Of a stretch of DNA of 64,000 nucleotides, positions 1 to 9,617 are shown one piece after another. A program made the position numbers and the translations under genes. The stretch comes from Psychrobacter immobilis (GTDB lineage: Bacteria > Pseudomonadota > Gammaproteobacteria > Pseudomonadales > Moraxellaceae): assembly GCF_904846175.1 (NCBI RefSeq), contig NZ_CAJGZM010000001.1:310001-374000 (forward strand), read 5' to 3'. Below the pieces are notes generated by a model. The model saw only the letters and a list, made by a program, of their open reading frames with translations. It was not told the origin of the DNA and searched no databases. Each line of letters starts with the position of its first letter. The first letter of the stretch is position 1.

Positions 1-1900
1 GATAGCCATACAAATCATAGGTTTGTCCACCACGGCGCAGATAAACTTCCGCCCGATAATGATGCTCTTGCGGCAGTTTATTCGCCATATCTTCCGTATA
101 ATAATCAGGCGCTTCATGCTCTGATAAGCGCACCTCGTACCAGAATTCGACGTTATCGCCGCCACGTAGCTCAAATACCACGCGATCATTTATTTCATCA
201 AAGTTCACATCAGGTAACCAACCCGTTTCAGCAAACTTTTCTGCAACTTCATTCATCGACGATAAAACCGTACCTTTAATATAATTCAGTACTTTTTCAC
301 GCGTTGGCTGCTGGGTCATATAATCAATACGGTCACGCCATGCATCTAGTTTCAACAGATGTGGCGGCAGATGATTGTCATTGGCCAAGCTTTGATTGCG
401 ATGACCTTCGATACGCAGCGCGCGCCACATCCCGTACATCGCAAGCAAAATAATAATAGTAAAGGGCAATGCACTGACAATGGCTGCTGTTTGCAACGCT
501 TGTAACCCGCCTGCAAGCAGAAGTACAGAGGCAACAACGCCAAGTATCAATACCCAAAACGTGCGCTGCCACGCGGGTGTGTCACTACGCCCACCTGCTG
601 CGAGCGAATCAATCACGAGCGAGCCTGAGTCAGACGAGGTGATGAAAAAGGTGATAATAAGCACGACGGCAAGTACAGAGACTACTTGGGTAAAAGGTAG
701 ATTCTCGAGCAGTTTAAATAAGGCAATGGCTTGGTTATTTTGCACTTCGGTAATAAGCGAGTCATAGCCTTGAATCATAATCATATGTAGCGCTGTATCA
801 CCAAATACCGCAAACCAGAAGAATGTAAAAATGGTGGGTACTAGCATGACGCCAACGATAAACTCGCGAATGGTACGACCACGGCTGATTTTGGCAATAA
901 ATATACCGACAAAAGGCGACCAAGAAATGGTCCAAGCAAAAATAAATAGTGTCCAACTGGTAATCCAGTCGCTTTGCTGATACGCCTGTAAACTAAAGGT
1001 ACGCTCGACAATATTACCCAAATAACTACCAGTATTTTCCATAAAGGCGTTTAGAATAAATATCGTCGGTCCTACCGCAAATACAAACAGCATCAGCGCC
1101 GTTGCCAGTATCATATTTAAGATAGATAAACGTTTGACCCCTTTATCCATACCAGCCAGCACCGATATCAAGGCCAGCCCCGTAATCAAGACGATTGCAA
1201 TCACTTGGACGGTTGTATTGACTGGAATGCTTGGTACTAGGTAATTCAAACCGGTATTTATCTGCGACACTGAAATACCAAGACTGGTGGCCAAACCAAA
1301 TAAAGTACCCAAAATCGCAAACACATCAACCGCATGGCCAATAGGCCCATAAATCTTATCGCCTATTATAGGATATAACGTTGAGCGCATCGACAATGGT
1401 AGACCATGACGAAAAGCAAAGTAGGCCAGCGTCAAGGCTACTACACCATTGATTGCCCAAATATGAAAGCCCCAATGGAAGTAAGCAATCTGCATGGCTT
1501 CTTTTGCTGCAGCCACGGTTTGTGGCTCTGATAGCGGCGGCGTCGCAAAATGCGTGACCGGCTCAGCTACCCCATAAAACAGCAAAGCAATCCCGTACCC
1601 TGCCGAAAATAACATCGCAAACCATTCAATAAAATTATACTGCGCCTCACCATGGTCAGGTCCTAGTTTGATAGAACCATAGGGTGAGAACGCCAACACC
1701 ACAATAAACATCAAAAATAACGCAGTTGCTAGCATATAAAACCAGCCGAATGTGGCCGTGGTAAAGCTCAGCACTTCACCGAATAGATCACTGGCCGCTG
1801 TTGGATTCACAGAAGCGCCTATGACCAATAAAATCATAACGATAGCTGTCGGTATGAATACCGGCATCAAAATAGTGGAGCGAAATTTTTTATGCTTCAT
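1..1900 (-). CDS. BCCT-family (BetT-like) choline/glycine betaine transporter, 3' end cut by window
   Basis: Inner-membrane carrier of the betaine/choline/carnitine transporter family, taking up compatible solutes driven by an ion gradient. At least 633 residues lie in the window and no stop is reached, so the C-terminus is missing. About twelve hydrophobic segments fill residues 10-490. The motif HWGFHIWAINGVV (about residues 142-154) and the family signature around SWSPFVGIFIAKISRGRT (about residues 325-345) are clear, and the stretch after YPIIGDKIYGPIGHAVD resembles E. coli BetT. A long hydrophilic C-terminal domain (from about residue 487) is typical of BetT-type members, where it senses osmotic stress. 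The start is the ATG at 1900; no bet dehydrogenase genes are nearby. Substrate choice between choline and betaine is inferred. Confidence 0.9.
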   Translation of the reverse strand, partial: MKHKKFRSTILMPVFIPTAIVMILLVIGASVNPTAASDLFGEVLSFTTATFGWFYMLATALFLMFIVVLAFSPYGSIKLGPDHGEAQYNFIEWFAMLFSAGYGIALLFYGVAEPVTHFATPPLSEPQTVAAAKEAMQIAYFHWGFHIWAINGVVALTLAYFAFRHGLPLSMRSTLYPIIGDKIYGPIGHAVDVFAILGTLFGLATSLGISVSQINTGLNYLVPSIPVNTTVQVIAIVLITGLALISVLAGMDKGVKRLSILNMILATALMLFVFAVGPTIFILNAFMENTGSYLGNIVERTFSLQAYQQSDWITSWTLFIFAWTISWSPFVGIFIAKISRGRTIREFIVGVMLVPTIFTFFWFAVFGDTALHMIMIQGYDSLITEVQNNQAIALFKLLENLPFTQVVSVLAVVLIITFFITSSDSGSLVIDSLAAGGRSDTPAWQRTFWVLILGVVASVLLLAGGLQALQTAAIVSALPFTIIILLAMYGMWRALRIEGHRNQSLANDNHLPPHLLKLDAWRDRIDYMTQQPTREKVLNYIKGTVLSSMNEVAEKFAETGWLPDVNFDEINDRVVFELRGGDNVEFWYEVRLSEHEAPDYYTEDMANKLPQEHHYRAEVYLRRGGQTYDLYGY

Positions 1901-2263
1901 AGTCTGGTTCTTATGCTATTGTTTTTTGTAGGGATTATTTTGTTGGTATTGTTTTTAATACTAAGTTTTGTGAAATCGGACAAAATACATTTTCTATCGG
2001 TAATCCATCTATAAGCAGCTCATATAACAATATTTCGTTTAACCGTAATACATTTAAAAGTGCAAATAAGTATAAGCGCTAAGACGAAAACAACTTTTAT
2101 CATAGTTTTTCCTTAATTCCCAAACCAACTTAGCACTCGTAACACTATTTTAACGTTTGTTACATGACTATTACTAAGCAATAAAAAAGGCAACTTGTTA
2201 GCTGCCTTTTTATCGATGCTTATATTTATAAATGCTCTCATTATTAATAGTTAACTTAGAAAA
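1901..2263. other. Intergenic region between BCCT gene and HIT gene
   Basis: This AT-rich 363-base stretch must hold the promoter of the leftward BCCT gene, probably close to 1901-2100, and it holds the hairpin terminator of the HIT gene at 2183-2211. I see no further open frame or RNA gene in it. Confidence 0.5.
2183..2211 (-). terminator. Terminator of the HIT gene
   Basis: Inverted repeat aaaaaggca/tgccttttt with a short loop and T-rich flanks on both strands. It lies 50 bases past the stop of the leftward HIT gene and would also stop transcription coming from the other side. Confidence 0.75.
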
Positions 2264-2701
2264 TTAAGCATTAATAACCTCGGCTAATTGTTTTGCCATT
2301 TCAGCAAGCTCACCATGATCTGCTTGCATGACGGCATGACGACCAAGCTCATGGATACTCGATGGAATCAGGTGCACATGGTAATGAAAAACGGTTTGTC
2401 CTGCTTGCGAGCCATTTAACTGCATTTGAATAATACCTTCACGTTTAAACACCTGACGCTGTGCCTGCATAATTTTCTTACAAGTCATCAATACCGCCGC
2501 TGCGTACTCAGGTTCTAGACCAGTCAAGTCAACCGCTTTCTGCTTAGGAATCACCAATACATGACCTTTTGCTTGCGGCATGATATCCATAAAAGCGAGG
2601 GTTTTATCATCCTCAAAAACCTTATGATAAGGAATTTCACCCTTTAGCATTTTTGCAAAAATGTTGTTATCGTCGTATTTATTTTGGTTATCTTGACTCA
2701 T
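2264..2701 (-). CDS. HIT family hydrolase (HinT-like)
   Basis: A 145-residue histidine-triad protein. The catalytic triad motif HYHVHLIP is at residues 106-113, and the upstream NIFAKMLKGEIP and GHVLVIPK segments are typical of HinT-like purine nucleoside phosphoramidases. Members hydrolyse AMP-NH2 or aminoacyl-adenylates in the cytoplasm. The length fits the family (about 110-150 residues) with a short hydrophilic N-terminal addition. The ATG at 2701 has an AGGA ribosome site nine bases upstream. It is transcribed alone with its own terminator. The exact substrate cannot be read from the sequence. Confidence 0.9.
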   Translation of the reverse strand: MSQDNQNKYDDNNIFAKMLKGEIPYHKVFEDDKTLAFMDIMPQAKGHVLVIPKQKAVDLTGLEPEYAAAVLMTCKKIMQAQRQVFKREGIIQMQLNGSQAGQTVFHYHVHLIPSSIHELGRHAVMQADHGELAEMAKQLAEVINA

Positions 2702-2946
2702 TATTTTATTCCTTAATCGTTTATTAGTAATTGGTCGTCATCAATTGGTTATCAGTACTAAAGGGTAAATATCTCAGCAAATATAGTGGACGAAATATAA
2801 GCTAAGTACAAGTGGCTGATAAATTAACATTCCAATTGCAATCTCAGTTCAACCATAAAGCAATCTACACGTGACACAATTAATTTATTGGCGAGTGATG
2901 CGCTTAAAATGTTATATTAACTTTCTATTCCAATCACCCTACGTTT

Positions 2947-3756
2947 ATGGATTTGACCGCCTTGCCAACCCAATCAGCAGATAATAACACCACTTATTCA
3001 CAGCCCGTTTATTCAGAATCCTACGCTACAACGTTGTCGTCTGGTTCTATAGCGGATGCAACAGAGCAAGTTGGCTTTGAAGATCATGTAGCAGATACTG
3101 CTACGCAAAATCGGACGCAAACCTTTGACCCAAATACCATTATCTTAGCTGAGGCATTAACCGATAAGGCGATTAGTTGGCGTATCCATAATTGTAAAAT
3201 CAGCAAAAAAACCACTACACAAGATATGCCGCTGCCCTTTTTATATCATTACGACAGTTTGGATGACAATATTAAACAGACTTGTCCATTAACACCGTCA
3301 TTACTTGCACAATTTAATAATCCAATGACGGCTGATGAGGCTGCGAAACTTATCGGTATTGATAAGGCGCTGATAACCAGCCCTTGGCATGTCAAAGTCA
3401 TTGGCTCATTGGTGGTGTTTAGTGAAGCGCTGCAATTGGCCGTACGTCTGCATTGGACCAATACGGGCAAAGACACTCAGCAAATCTATACCAAAAATGA
3501 AGCGGATGCGCTTACTGCCGCCTTTAAAGAGTGGCAGTTTTTTGGTCGTATTGACGTCCTTTATAAAAACGCCAAACCTGCGTTAATCAGTATTGATGAG
3601 CAAGCTGAAAATAATGAGCAAATACTGACTATTGATGCTAGCTCTGACTATCAGTTCTTGCCAGCGACTCACGCCTTGGTCGTTATCGCTAAACTTGAAG
3701 CCGATAAAGCCGACTTACCTTGGTTTGAGACCGCTATTTTAGAGCGTCTTGCCTAA
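2947..3756 (+). CDS. Conserved-type hypothetical protein, cytoplasmic
   Basis: A 269-residue protein that I do not recognise. It has no signal peptide or membrane segment. Residues 1-60 are Thr/Ser/Gln-rich and look disordered; residues 65-269 look folded, with alternating hydrophobic strands (for example HVKVIGSLVVFSEALQLAVRLHW around 148-170) and an acidic C-terminal part. Codon use resembles neighbouring genes, so it is very probably expressed. No clear ribosome site precedes the ATG, and a later start is possible. It stands alone between the leftward HIT gene and ilvD. Confidence 0.6.
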   Translation: MDLTALPTQSADNNTTYSQPVYSESYATTLSSGSIADATEQVGFEDHVADTATQNRTQTFDPNTIILAEALTDKAISWRIHNCKISKKTTTQDMPLPFLYHYDSLDDNIKQTCPLTPSLLAQFNNPMTADEAAKLIGIDKALITSPWHVKVIGSLVVFSEALQLAVRLHWTNTGKDTQQIYTKNEADALTAAFKEWQFFGRIDVLYKNAKPALISIDEQAENNEQILTIDASSDYQFLPATHALVVIAKLEADKADLPWFETAILERLA

Positions 3757-3935
3757 ATATTGACCCTCAAGTCTTTATCATTATCGGTTAATTATTTTCA
3801 GTTATCCATATCTAATGGTATGGTAACGCCTTAGTATTATTCACTAGTACTCATATTGCATAAAAAGCACACTATCAGTATGACAGCGGATGCTGCACAC
3901 GTTCATAAATCTCCCTCATTTGTAAGGAATATCAC

Positions 3936-5846
3936 ATGGATTATCGCTCAAAAACTTCTACTGGCGGTCGTAATATGGCAGGTGCTCGTGCCCTATGGCG
4001 CGCAACCGGCATGACTGATGGCGACTTTGGCAAACCAATTATTGCCATTGCCAACTCCTTTACGCAGTTTGTACCGGGTCATGTGCATCTAAAAGATTTG
4101 GGACAATTGGTCGCGCGTGAGATTGAAAAAGCAGGCGGCGTCGCAAAAGAGTTTAATACCATTGCGGTCGATGACGGTATTGCCATGGGACACAGCGGTA
4201 TGCTGTATTCACTGCCAAGTCGTGACTTGATTGCCGACTCAGTTGAGTATATGGTCAATGCGCATTGCGCCGATGCCCTAGTGTGTATTTCTAACTGCGA
4301 CAAAATCACCCCTGGTATGCTAATGGCCGCAATGCGCCTTAATATTCCAGTGGTATTTATTTCAGGCGGCCCGATGGAAGCAGGTAAAGTGATTGCCAGC
4401 ACCGTCGCTCATAGCCACAATAACGATGGCGGTAGCGACGTCCATACCACTGACAGTAAAGGCAATGCGATTCGTAAGCTTGATTTGGTCGATGCGATGA
4501 TGGATGCCGCTGATGACAGCATCAGTGATGAAGACGTCTTAGCCATTGAAAGCTCAGCATGTCCGACTTGTGGTTCGTGCTCTGGCATGTTTACGGCTAA
4601 CTCTATGAACTGCTTGACGGAAGCTTTAGGTTTGGCATTACCGGGTAATGGTTCGCTATTGGCCACGCATTCGCTGCGTCGCGAGCTGTTCTTAGAAGCG
4701 GGTCGTACGATTGTGTCATTAGCCAAACGTCGCTACGAGCAAGACGATGATTCGGTATTACCGCGTTCTATCGCCACAAAAGCTGCCTTTGAAAATGCTA
4801 TGACTCTAGATATCGCCATGGGTGGCTCGACCAACACTATTTTACATTTGCTGGCTGCCGCAAATGAAGCCGAAGTTGACTTTAAAATGCATGACATTGA
4901 TCGTCTAAGTCGCGGTGTGCCTTGTCTGGCAAAAGTCGCTCCTGCGTCACAAAAATACCATATGGAAGATGTGCATCGTGCTGGTGGTGTCTTTGCGCTA
5001 TTGGCCGAGCTTGATCGTGCGGGTTTGCTGCACACCGATTTACCAACCATTCATAGTGCCACGATGAAAGAAGCCATCGATAAATGGGACATCATGAATC
5101 CTGATAATCTTGAAGCACGTGCACGCTTTATCGCCGCTCCTGGTGGCGTCCGTACTACTGAGGCGTTCTCGCAGTCCAAAGAATGGCCGAACCTTGACGT
5201 CAACCGTGAGTCAGGCTGTATCCGTAGTGCCCAGCATGCATATTCAACCGATGGCGGCTTAGCGGTACTATACGGCAATATCGCAGAACGTGGCTGCGTG
5301 GTCAAAACCGCTGGTGTTGATGACAGCATTTTAGTCTTCACTGGACGCGCACGTATTTTTGAGTCGCAAGATGATGCTGTAGCTGCTGTATTGGCTGACA
5401 ATATCGTCGCTGGTGATGTGGTCATCATTCGCTATGAGGGTCCAAAGGGTGGCCCTGGCATGCAAGAAATGCTCTATCCAACTACTTACCTAAAGTCAAA
5501 AGGCTTGGGTAAAGAGTGTGCGCTATTAACTGATGGTCGATTCTCTGGTGGTACTTCAGGCTTGTCTATTGGTCATGCCAGCCCAGAAGCTGCTGAAGGC
5601 GGTGCTATCGGTCTAGTTGAAGAAGGCGATACTATCCATATTGATATCCCAAATCGCACTATCAATATGCGAGTCAGTGATGCAGATTTGGCAGCACGTC
5701 GCGAAGCCATGGAAGCACGTGGTCGCGATGCTTGGAAACCTGTGAGTCGTGAGCGTCACGTCTCTCCTGCGCTACGAGCTTATGCGGCTATGACGACCAG
5801 TGCCGATACTGGTGCTGTCCGTGATGTTAGCCAAGTTGAGCGTTAA
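3936..5846 (+). CDS. ilvD: Dihydroxy-acid dehydratase
   Basis: Converts 2,3-dihydroxy-isovalerate and 2,3-dihydroxy-3-methylvalerate to the 2-oxo acids in valine/isoleucine synthesis. The 636 residues align from memory along the whole length of E. coli IlvD. Iron-sulfur cluster cysteines lie in CISNCDK (117-123) and CPTCGSC (209-215); the [11 protein letters not shown] segment at 79-89 and GRFSGGTSG near the C-terminus are intact. It is about 20 residues longer than E. coli IlvD because of a hydrophilic insertion at about 151-179. The ATG has AAGGA eight bases upstream. It is a single gene followed by a strong terminator at 5913-5940; no leader peptide or attenuator was seen upstream. Confidence 0.97.
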   Translation: MDYRSKTSTGGRNMAGARALWRATGMTDGDFGKPIIAIANSFTQFVPGHVHLKDLGQLVAREIEKAGGVAKEFNTIAVDDGIAMGHSGMLYSLPSRDLIADSVEYMVNAHCADALVCISNCDKITPGMLMAAMRLNIPVVFISGGPMEAGKVIASTVAHSHNNDGGSDVHTTDSKGNAIRKLDLVDAMMDAADDSISDEDVLAIESSACPTCGSCSGMFTANSMNCLTEALGLALPGNGSLLATHSLRRELFLEAGRTIVSLAKRRYEQDDDSVLPRSIATKAAFENAMTLDIAMGGSTNTILHLLAAANEAEVDFKMHDIDRLSRGVPCLAKVAPASQKYHMEDVHRAGGVFALLAELDRAGLLHTDLPTIHSATMKEAIDKWDIMNPDNLEARARFIAAPGGVRTTEAFSQSKEWPNLDVNRESGCIRSAQHAYSTDGGLAVLYGNIAERGCVVKTAGVDDSILVFTGRARIFESQDDAVAAVLADNIVAGDVVIIRYEGPKGGPGMQEMLYPTTYLKSKGLGKECALLTDGRFSGGTSGLSIGHASPEAAEGGAIGLVEEGDTIHIDIPNRTINMRVSDADLAARREAMEARGRDAWKPVSRERHVSPALRAYAAMTTSADTGAVRDVSQVER

Positions 5847-5912
5847 ACCAAAAACTTTGCTTATAAGTTTGTAAAAGTAGATTACTAAAACAATAATCTT
5901 ATGGAATTATCC

Positions 5913-5940
5913 AAAGCCTGCGCTATGCAGGCTTTTTTTT
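5913..5940 (+). terminator. Rho-independent terminator of ilvD
   Basis: A perfect nine-base stem (aaagcctgc/gcaggcttt), five-base loop and eight T residues, 66 bases after the ilvD stop. Its presence argues against any start for the next gene upstream of about 5940. Confidence 0.9.
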
Positions 5941-6077
5941 CACCAAAAAACAACGTAGCCGCCATTCTGATAACGTTTTTTTGCGGTATTAAAAAGCATT
6001 TACCTTCATTATTAAGGGATATTAAACACCCTCTAATATCAAATTTTAGACCCAATAAAATAGCGTGCATCAAGCTT

Positions 6078-7325
6078 ATGATTGAAAATTATAATGTATT
6101 CTTATTGGTCTGCGGCATTGCCTTTTTATTTGGGGCGCTGTTTCCTATTATCTTTAAACGTACGCCCATCTCATTACCCATGTTGCAAGTGAGTTTTGGT
6201 TTACTGATGGGTTATTGGTGGACGAGTTTATCTTTTTTAAATCCAATGGATAATGGTCTCATTATCGAAAAACTGACCGAAATTGTCGTATTGGTTTCAT
6301 TGGTGGGTGCAGGTATCAAGATTGACACTGAGCTGTCATGGCGATTATGGCGTCCGACCGTCCGATTACTGCTTATTACCATGCCGATTGGTATTTTTGC
6401 GATGGCCGTCCTAGGCTATTATGCTTTTGGTTTGACGCTAGGTGCTGCTATATTACTTGGCGCTGTACTGGCCCCGACTGACCCTGTACTGGCCTCTAGC
6501 ATTCAAGTTGGGCCGCCTAATACCGGTGGTGAAGACGCACCGCGCTTTACCTTGACGTCAGAAGCAGGGTTAAATGATGGGTTAGCGTTTCCTTTTGTTT
6601 ATCTCGCGATTAAGATAGCGGAAGCCTATAACGGAGGTCAGCAGTTCACGGGTGAGATGCTTTGGTCTTGGTTCGCCCATGATGTACTGTGGAAAATTGG
6701 CGCAGGTTTGGTGGTTGGGATTGTCGTTGGTAAAGTTTTAGCAAAACTGGTCTTTTCAAAGTACAGCCATAACACCACTATTTCTCAAGGATATGTGGTG
6801 ATTGCCATCACATTGCTCGCCTATGGACTGGCAGAATACGTGCATAGCTATGGGTTTATTGCGGTGTTTGTCGCCGCCTTTGCCTTTCGGCGCTCAGAGC
6901 GTGAACACAGCTATCATCATAAGTTGCACGATTTTGCTGAACAATCAGAAGGTTTGCTGATGTCCTTAGTGCTTGTTATATTTGGCATGTTCTTAGGTCA
7001 AGGCTTGCAAGCTGGAGTTGAGCTGACGTGGCGCGTCTATATCGTCAGCTTTACCTTTTTATTAATGATTCGTCCTATTGGCGGCTTTATAGCTTTATCA
7101 GGATTGAATCTTCCACGTACCGAAAAATACGCTATTTCTGCCCTCGGTATTCGCGGTATTGGCACCTTATATTATTTATCTTATGCGCTCAATCAAGGAT
7201 TTTTTAATAATGAAGATGCCCTTAAACTTTGGATAGTGTGCTCCATTGTGATTTTAACCTCAATCTTTATCCATGGTTTAAGTGCGACAAGGCTGCTTAA
7301 AATGACGCCTAATAAGTCGCACTAG
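6078..7325 (+). CDS. CPA1-type Na+(K+)/H+ antiporter, NhaP-like
   Basis: A 415-residue inner-membrane protein with about twelve hydrophobic segments, predicted to exchange sodium or potassium for protons. The hallmark CPA1 residues are visible: T134-D135-P136 and N166-D167, matching the ion-binding TDP and ND motifs of NhaP. The frame is open upstream to an ATG at 5901, but that start would place the ilvD terminator inside the coding region and add a non-membrane leader, so I chose the ATG at 6078, directly before the first membrane segment. No strong ribosome site is seen there. It faces the leftward hydrolase gene. The transported ion is unknown. Confidence 0.88.
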   Translation: MIENYNVFLLVCGIAFLFGALFPIIFKRTPISLPMLQVSFGLLMGYWWTSLSFLNPMDNGLIIEKLTEIVVLVSLVGAGIKIDTELSWRLWRPTVRLLLITMPIGIFAMAVLGYYAFGLTLGAAILLGAVLAPTDPVLASSIQVGPPNTGGEDAPRFTLTSEAGLNDGLAFPFVYLAIKIAEAYNGGQQFTGEMLWSWFAHDVLWKIGAGLVVGIVVGKVLAKLVFSKYSHNTTISQGYVVIAITLLAYGLAEYVHSYGFIAVFVAAFAFRRSEREHSYHHKLHDFAEQSEGLLMSLVLVIFGMFLGQGLQAGVELTWRVYIVSFTFLLMIRPIGGFIALSGLNLPRTEKYAISALGIRGIGTLYYLSYALNQGFFNNEDALKLWIVCSIVILTSIFIHGLSATRLLKMTPNKSH

Positions 7326-7353
7326 TATCAATTGCTCATGATGCTAATCAAAC

Positions 7354-8847
7354 TTATCTGTTAGCATCCACCAAATCCAATACCGCTTCCGTTAGCGCAA
7401 ACTGACGGATGTCATTGAGCATCGTTACATCAAAGTTATGGATAAAGGCAAATGACAGTTGCCGCGCAGGATCACACCAAGCAACCGAGCCGTTATAGCC
7501 CATATGACCAAAGCCTTGCGCCCTATCATTGCTACCTTCGCTGTCACAAAGACTAAACCTGCGATGATAGCCCAAACGCCAATTCATTTTTGCAGGCATC
7601 ACTGCATCCATTCCGGTAAATTGCGGGGTTGATAGCTCATTGAATGTTTCCTCATCAATCAGTGTCTGCCCCTGCCATGTACCGCCACTAGCTAGCATGG
7701 CATAAATAGTCGCTAATGCTTGTGCTGAGGCCACGCCATTGGCAGCAGGAATAATGGCTTGTAACGTCCGTTTATCATAATAATCAATAGACTGTTTATT
7801 GGCTAATATAAGGGCTGATTTATAGTTTTTTAGATTGAGCTGACTATTATTAAAGTATAAGCGATTAATTTTTGCCGTATCTAGACTTGGTAGCTCATCT
7901 AACTTTGTGCTTTCGTTTGTGCTGCCATTTGTGCTTGTTTGATTGGTTAGCGCTTTTTTTTGCCAACAAACATAGCTTGGTAGACTGGTATAAGTGTACA
8001 AGGTGTTGGCAGAGTCTGCCCTTAATACTGGCTTGCTGCGGCGAGGATGCGGTTGCGATTTTTTTGGGCTGCCTCGTTGACTGCTTTCTTGGTTTGTTGC
8101 TAAATCGCCTTCTTGCTCTGCTATCTGCTCTGCTGTCTCAAAATACTTAACCAGATGCGCAACATCGTTTACCTTGTTTTCTGGTATGCCAAAATAACAG
8201 CTATCTGCAATCCCTAGAGGCTCGGTCAAATAATGGCGCAGTGCCTCAGCTAACGACATATCGGTAACGGCTTCTATCACGCCACCCAAGACCCAACCAT
8301 AAACCAATGCACTATAAGCGCTATCATATAAATCGCTCTCTTCTGGCAACGTTATCGGCATGGCGGCAACTTTCTCTAGCATCATATTCCAATCGAGCAC
8401 AGCTTCATGATCGACATCGATACTCTGAATCGAAAACAAATTGGCCTGATGCGACATCACGCTACGTAAAGTAATCTGCTCTTTTCCCTGCGCGGCAAAA
8501 GCTGGCCAGTACTCAGCAATCGGTCGGTCATAATTGAGTAATTGCTGTGAGACCAACACATGCACCAAAGTCGCTAAAACACCTTTACCCGTCGAAAAAT
8601 TAAGCGATAAAGTATCAGAGCTCCATGGCAAATCCGCTCGTGACATTCCCACACTGGCTTTTGCAATGCATTGCCCCGCCTGATAAACCACCAATGCGCC
8701 ACCAGCTGGCGCATCATCAAGCTGTAAATATGTTAGCAATTGTTGTAATCGTTGTTGAAGTTCAGGGTTAATAGATACAATTGATTGATTCAGTTCACTT
8801 GCTTGATGGACGTTATTATTATTTGCTTGCGCATTATTTTTTATCAT
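7354..8847 (-). CDS. Serine hydrolase of the beta-lactamase/EstB type
   Basis: A 497-residue protein with the class C beta-lactamase/penicillin-binding fold. The nucleophile motif S-T-G-K is at 85-88, the Tyr motif YSA at 178-180, and a C-terminal HMGYNGSVAW segment takes the place of the KTG motif. No clear signal peptide is present, which together with YSA points to an EstB-like esterase or transesterase rather than a true antibiotic lactamase. Residues about 240-325 form a hydrophilic insertion rich in Gln, Ser, Thr and Lys between the two halves of the domain, making it longer than the usual 380-420. The ATG has GCGAG seven bases upstream. Confidence 0.85.
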   Translation of the reverse strand: MIKNNAQANNNNVHQASELNQSIVSINPELQQRLQQLLTYLQLDDAPAGGALVVYQAGQCIAKASVGMSRADLPWSSDTLSLNFSTGKGVLATLVHVLVSQQLLNYDRPIAEYWPAFAAQGKEQITLRSVMSHQANLFSIQSIDVDHEAVLDWNMMLEKVAAMPITLPEESDLYDSAYSALVYGWVLGGVIEAVTDMSLAEALRHYLTEPLGIADSCYFGIPENKVNDVAHLVKYFETAEQIAEQEGDLATNQESSQRGSPKKSQPHPRRSKPVLRADSANTLYTYTSLPSYVCWQKKALTNQTSTNGSTNESTKLDELPSLDTAKINRLYFNNSQLNLKNYKSALILANKQSIDYYDKRTLQAIIPAANGVASAQALATIYAMLASGGTWQGQTLIDEETFNELSTPQFTGMDAVMPAKMNWRLGYHRRFSLCDSEGSNDRAQGFGHMGYNGSVAWCDPARQLSFAFIHNFDVTMLNDIRQFALTEAVLDLVDANR

Positions 8848-8930
8848 TATTTACTCGCTTTATTTTTAATCTGAGTTATAAAAAACCGTTCTTACACTTA
8901 AAGACCACATGCTGATAAAATTTACTCAAT

Positions 8931-8957
8931 AAAAAGGCAACCTATTGGTCGCCTTTT
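8931..8957 (-). terminator. Terminator after the DUF442 phosphatase gene
   Basis: Inverted repeat aaaaaggc/gcctttttg with T/A-rich flanks, about 45 bases beyond the stop of the leftward gene at 9000 and before the next leftward gene. Confidence 0.75.
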
Positions 8958-8999
8958 TGTTGAGCCCTGCTAATCAGTTTAAATGAAATCGACGATAGC

Positions 9000-9569
9000 T
9001 TAACGCGGCACTAATAAACGATTATGAACCTCTTCTTCAAGCTTCGTCAACCCATGACTACGTCCGCGCTCCAAAGCGGTATCCATTTTACGCCCACGTA
9101 GCCATCCAGCACGCAGTGCGATTGCTGCGCCAGCACGATTACCAGAGCCACAATGCATAACGGTCTTTTTGCCATGATGCTGACGTAAGATATTATCAAA
9201 CGCCAATATCTTTAGCTGTTTTAAATCATTCGCGCCGCTTATAGGTAGCTGCTCATAAGCCATGCCAGCACCCTCGACCGCTGCTCGTTCATCAAAACTT
9301 AGCTCGTCATCAGGCTGCAGGTTAATCACCAACTCAACGCCAGCGGCCGCCAAAGCAGCTACTTTTTTTTCATCGAGCGCACCGCAAACAATCGTATTTT
9401 CATCAGGACGAAAATAAGGCTCAAAGATACTTGCTAAATTGATACCGTTATCTATAACGCTTGCAGCGTTTTTTTGGTTAACGTCGCTTTGCTCATCGGT
9501 AGCGCTTTGGTCTATCACAGCTGAGCTATCAGGCTCAACTGCACTTATTGCATTTTCATGTAAAGTCAT
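9000..9569 (-). CDS. DUF442/beta-lactamase-hydrolase-like phosphatase
   Basis: A 189-residue protein of the dual-specificity phosphatase-like group (also called Blh or TIGR01244-type). The cysteine phosphatase loop H-C-G-S-G-N-R at 139-145 contains the expected nucleophile C140 and R145. Upstream, VINLQPDDEL (81-90) and the conserved SFDERAAVEGAGMAY region match the family. Residues 1-45 are acidic and low in complexity. In other bacteria this domain is linked to sulfide oxidation or is fused to metallo-lactamases; no such partner is seen here. The substrate is unknown. The ATG has only a weak ribosome site. Confidence 0.8.
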   Translation of the reverse strand: MTLHENAISAVEPDSSAVIDQSATDEQSDVNQKNAASVIDNGINLASIFEPYFRPDENTIVCGALDEKKVAALAAAGVELVINLQPDDELSFDERAAVEGAGMAYEQLPISGANDLKQLKILAFDNILRQHHGKKTVMHCGSGNRAGAAIALRAGWLRGRKMDTALERGRSHGLTKLEEEVHNRLLVPR

Positions 9570-9617
9570 AATTAGTAATGTGTTCGTGAAATATGAATAT
9601 TAGAAATATGGCCTATA

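Noticed and set aside
480-767. 95-codon plus-strand frame within the BCCT gene
   Set aside because: Antisense shadow of a well-supported transporter frame; Thr/Ser-rich without any family features.
4079-5428. Several 105-125-codon frames antisense to ilvD
   Set aside because: All are mirrors of a conserved gene with typical shadow composition.
7340-7368. Inverted repeat GATGCTAA/TTAGCATC between antiporter and hydrolase genes
   Set aside because: It overlaps the end of the hydrolase gene and has no T run; a weak convergent terminator at best.
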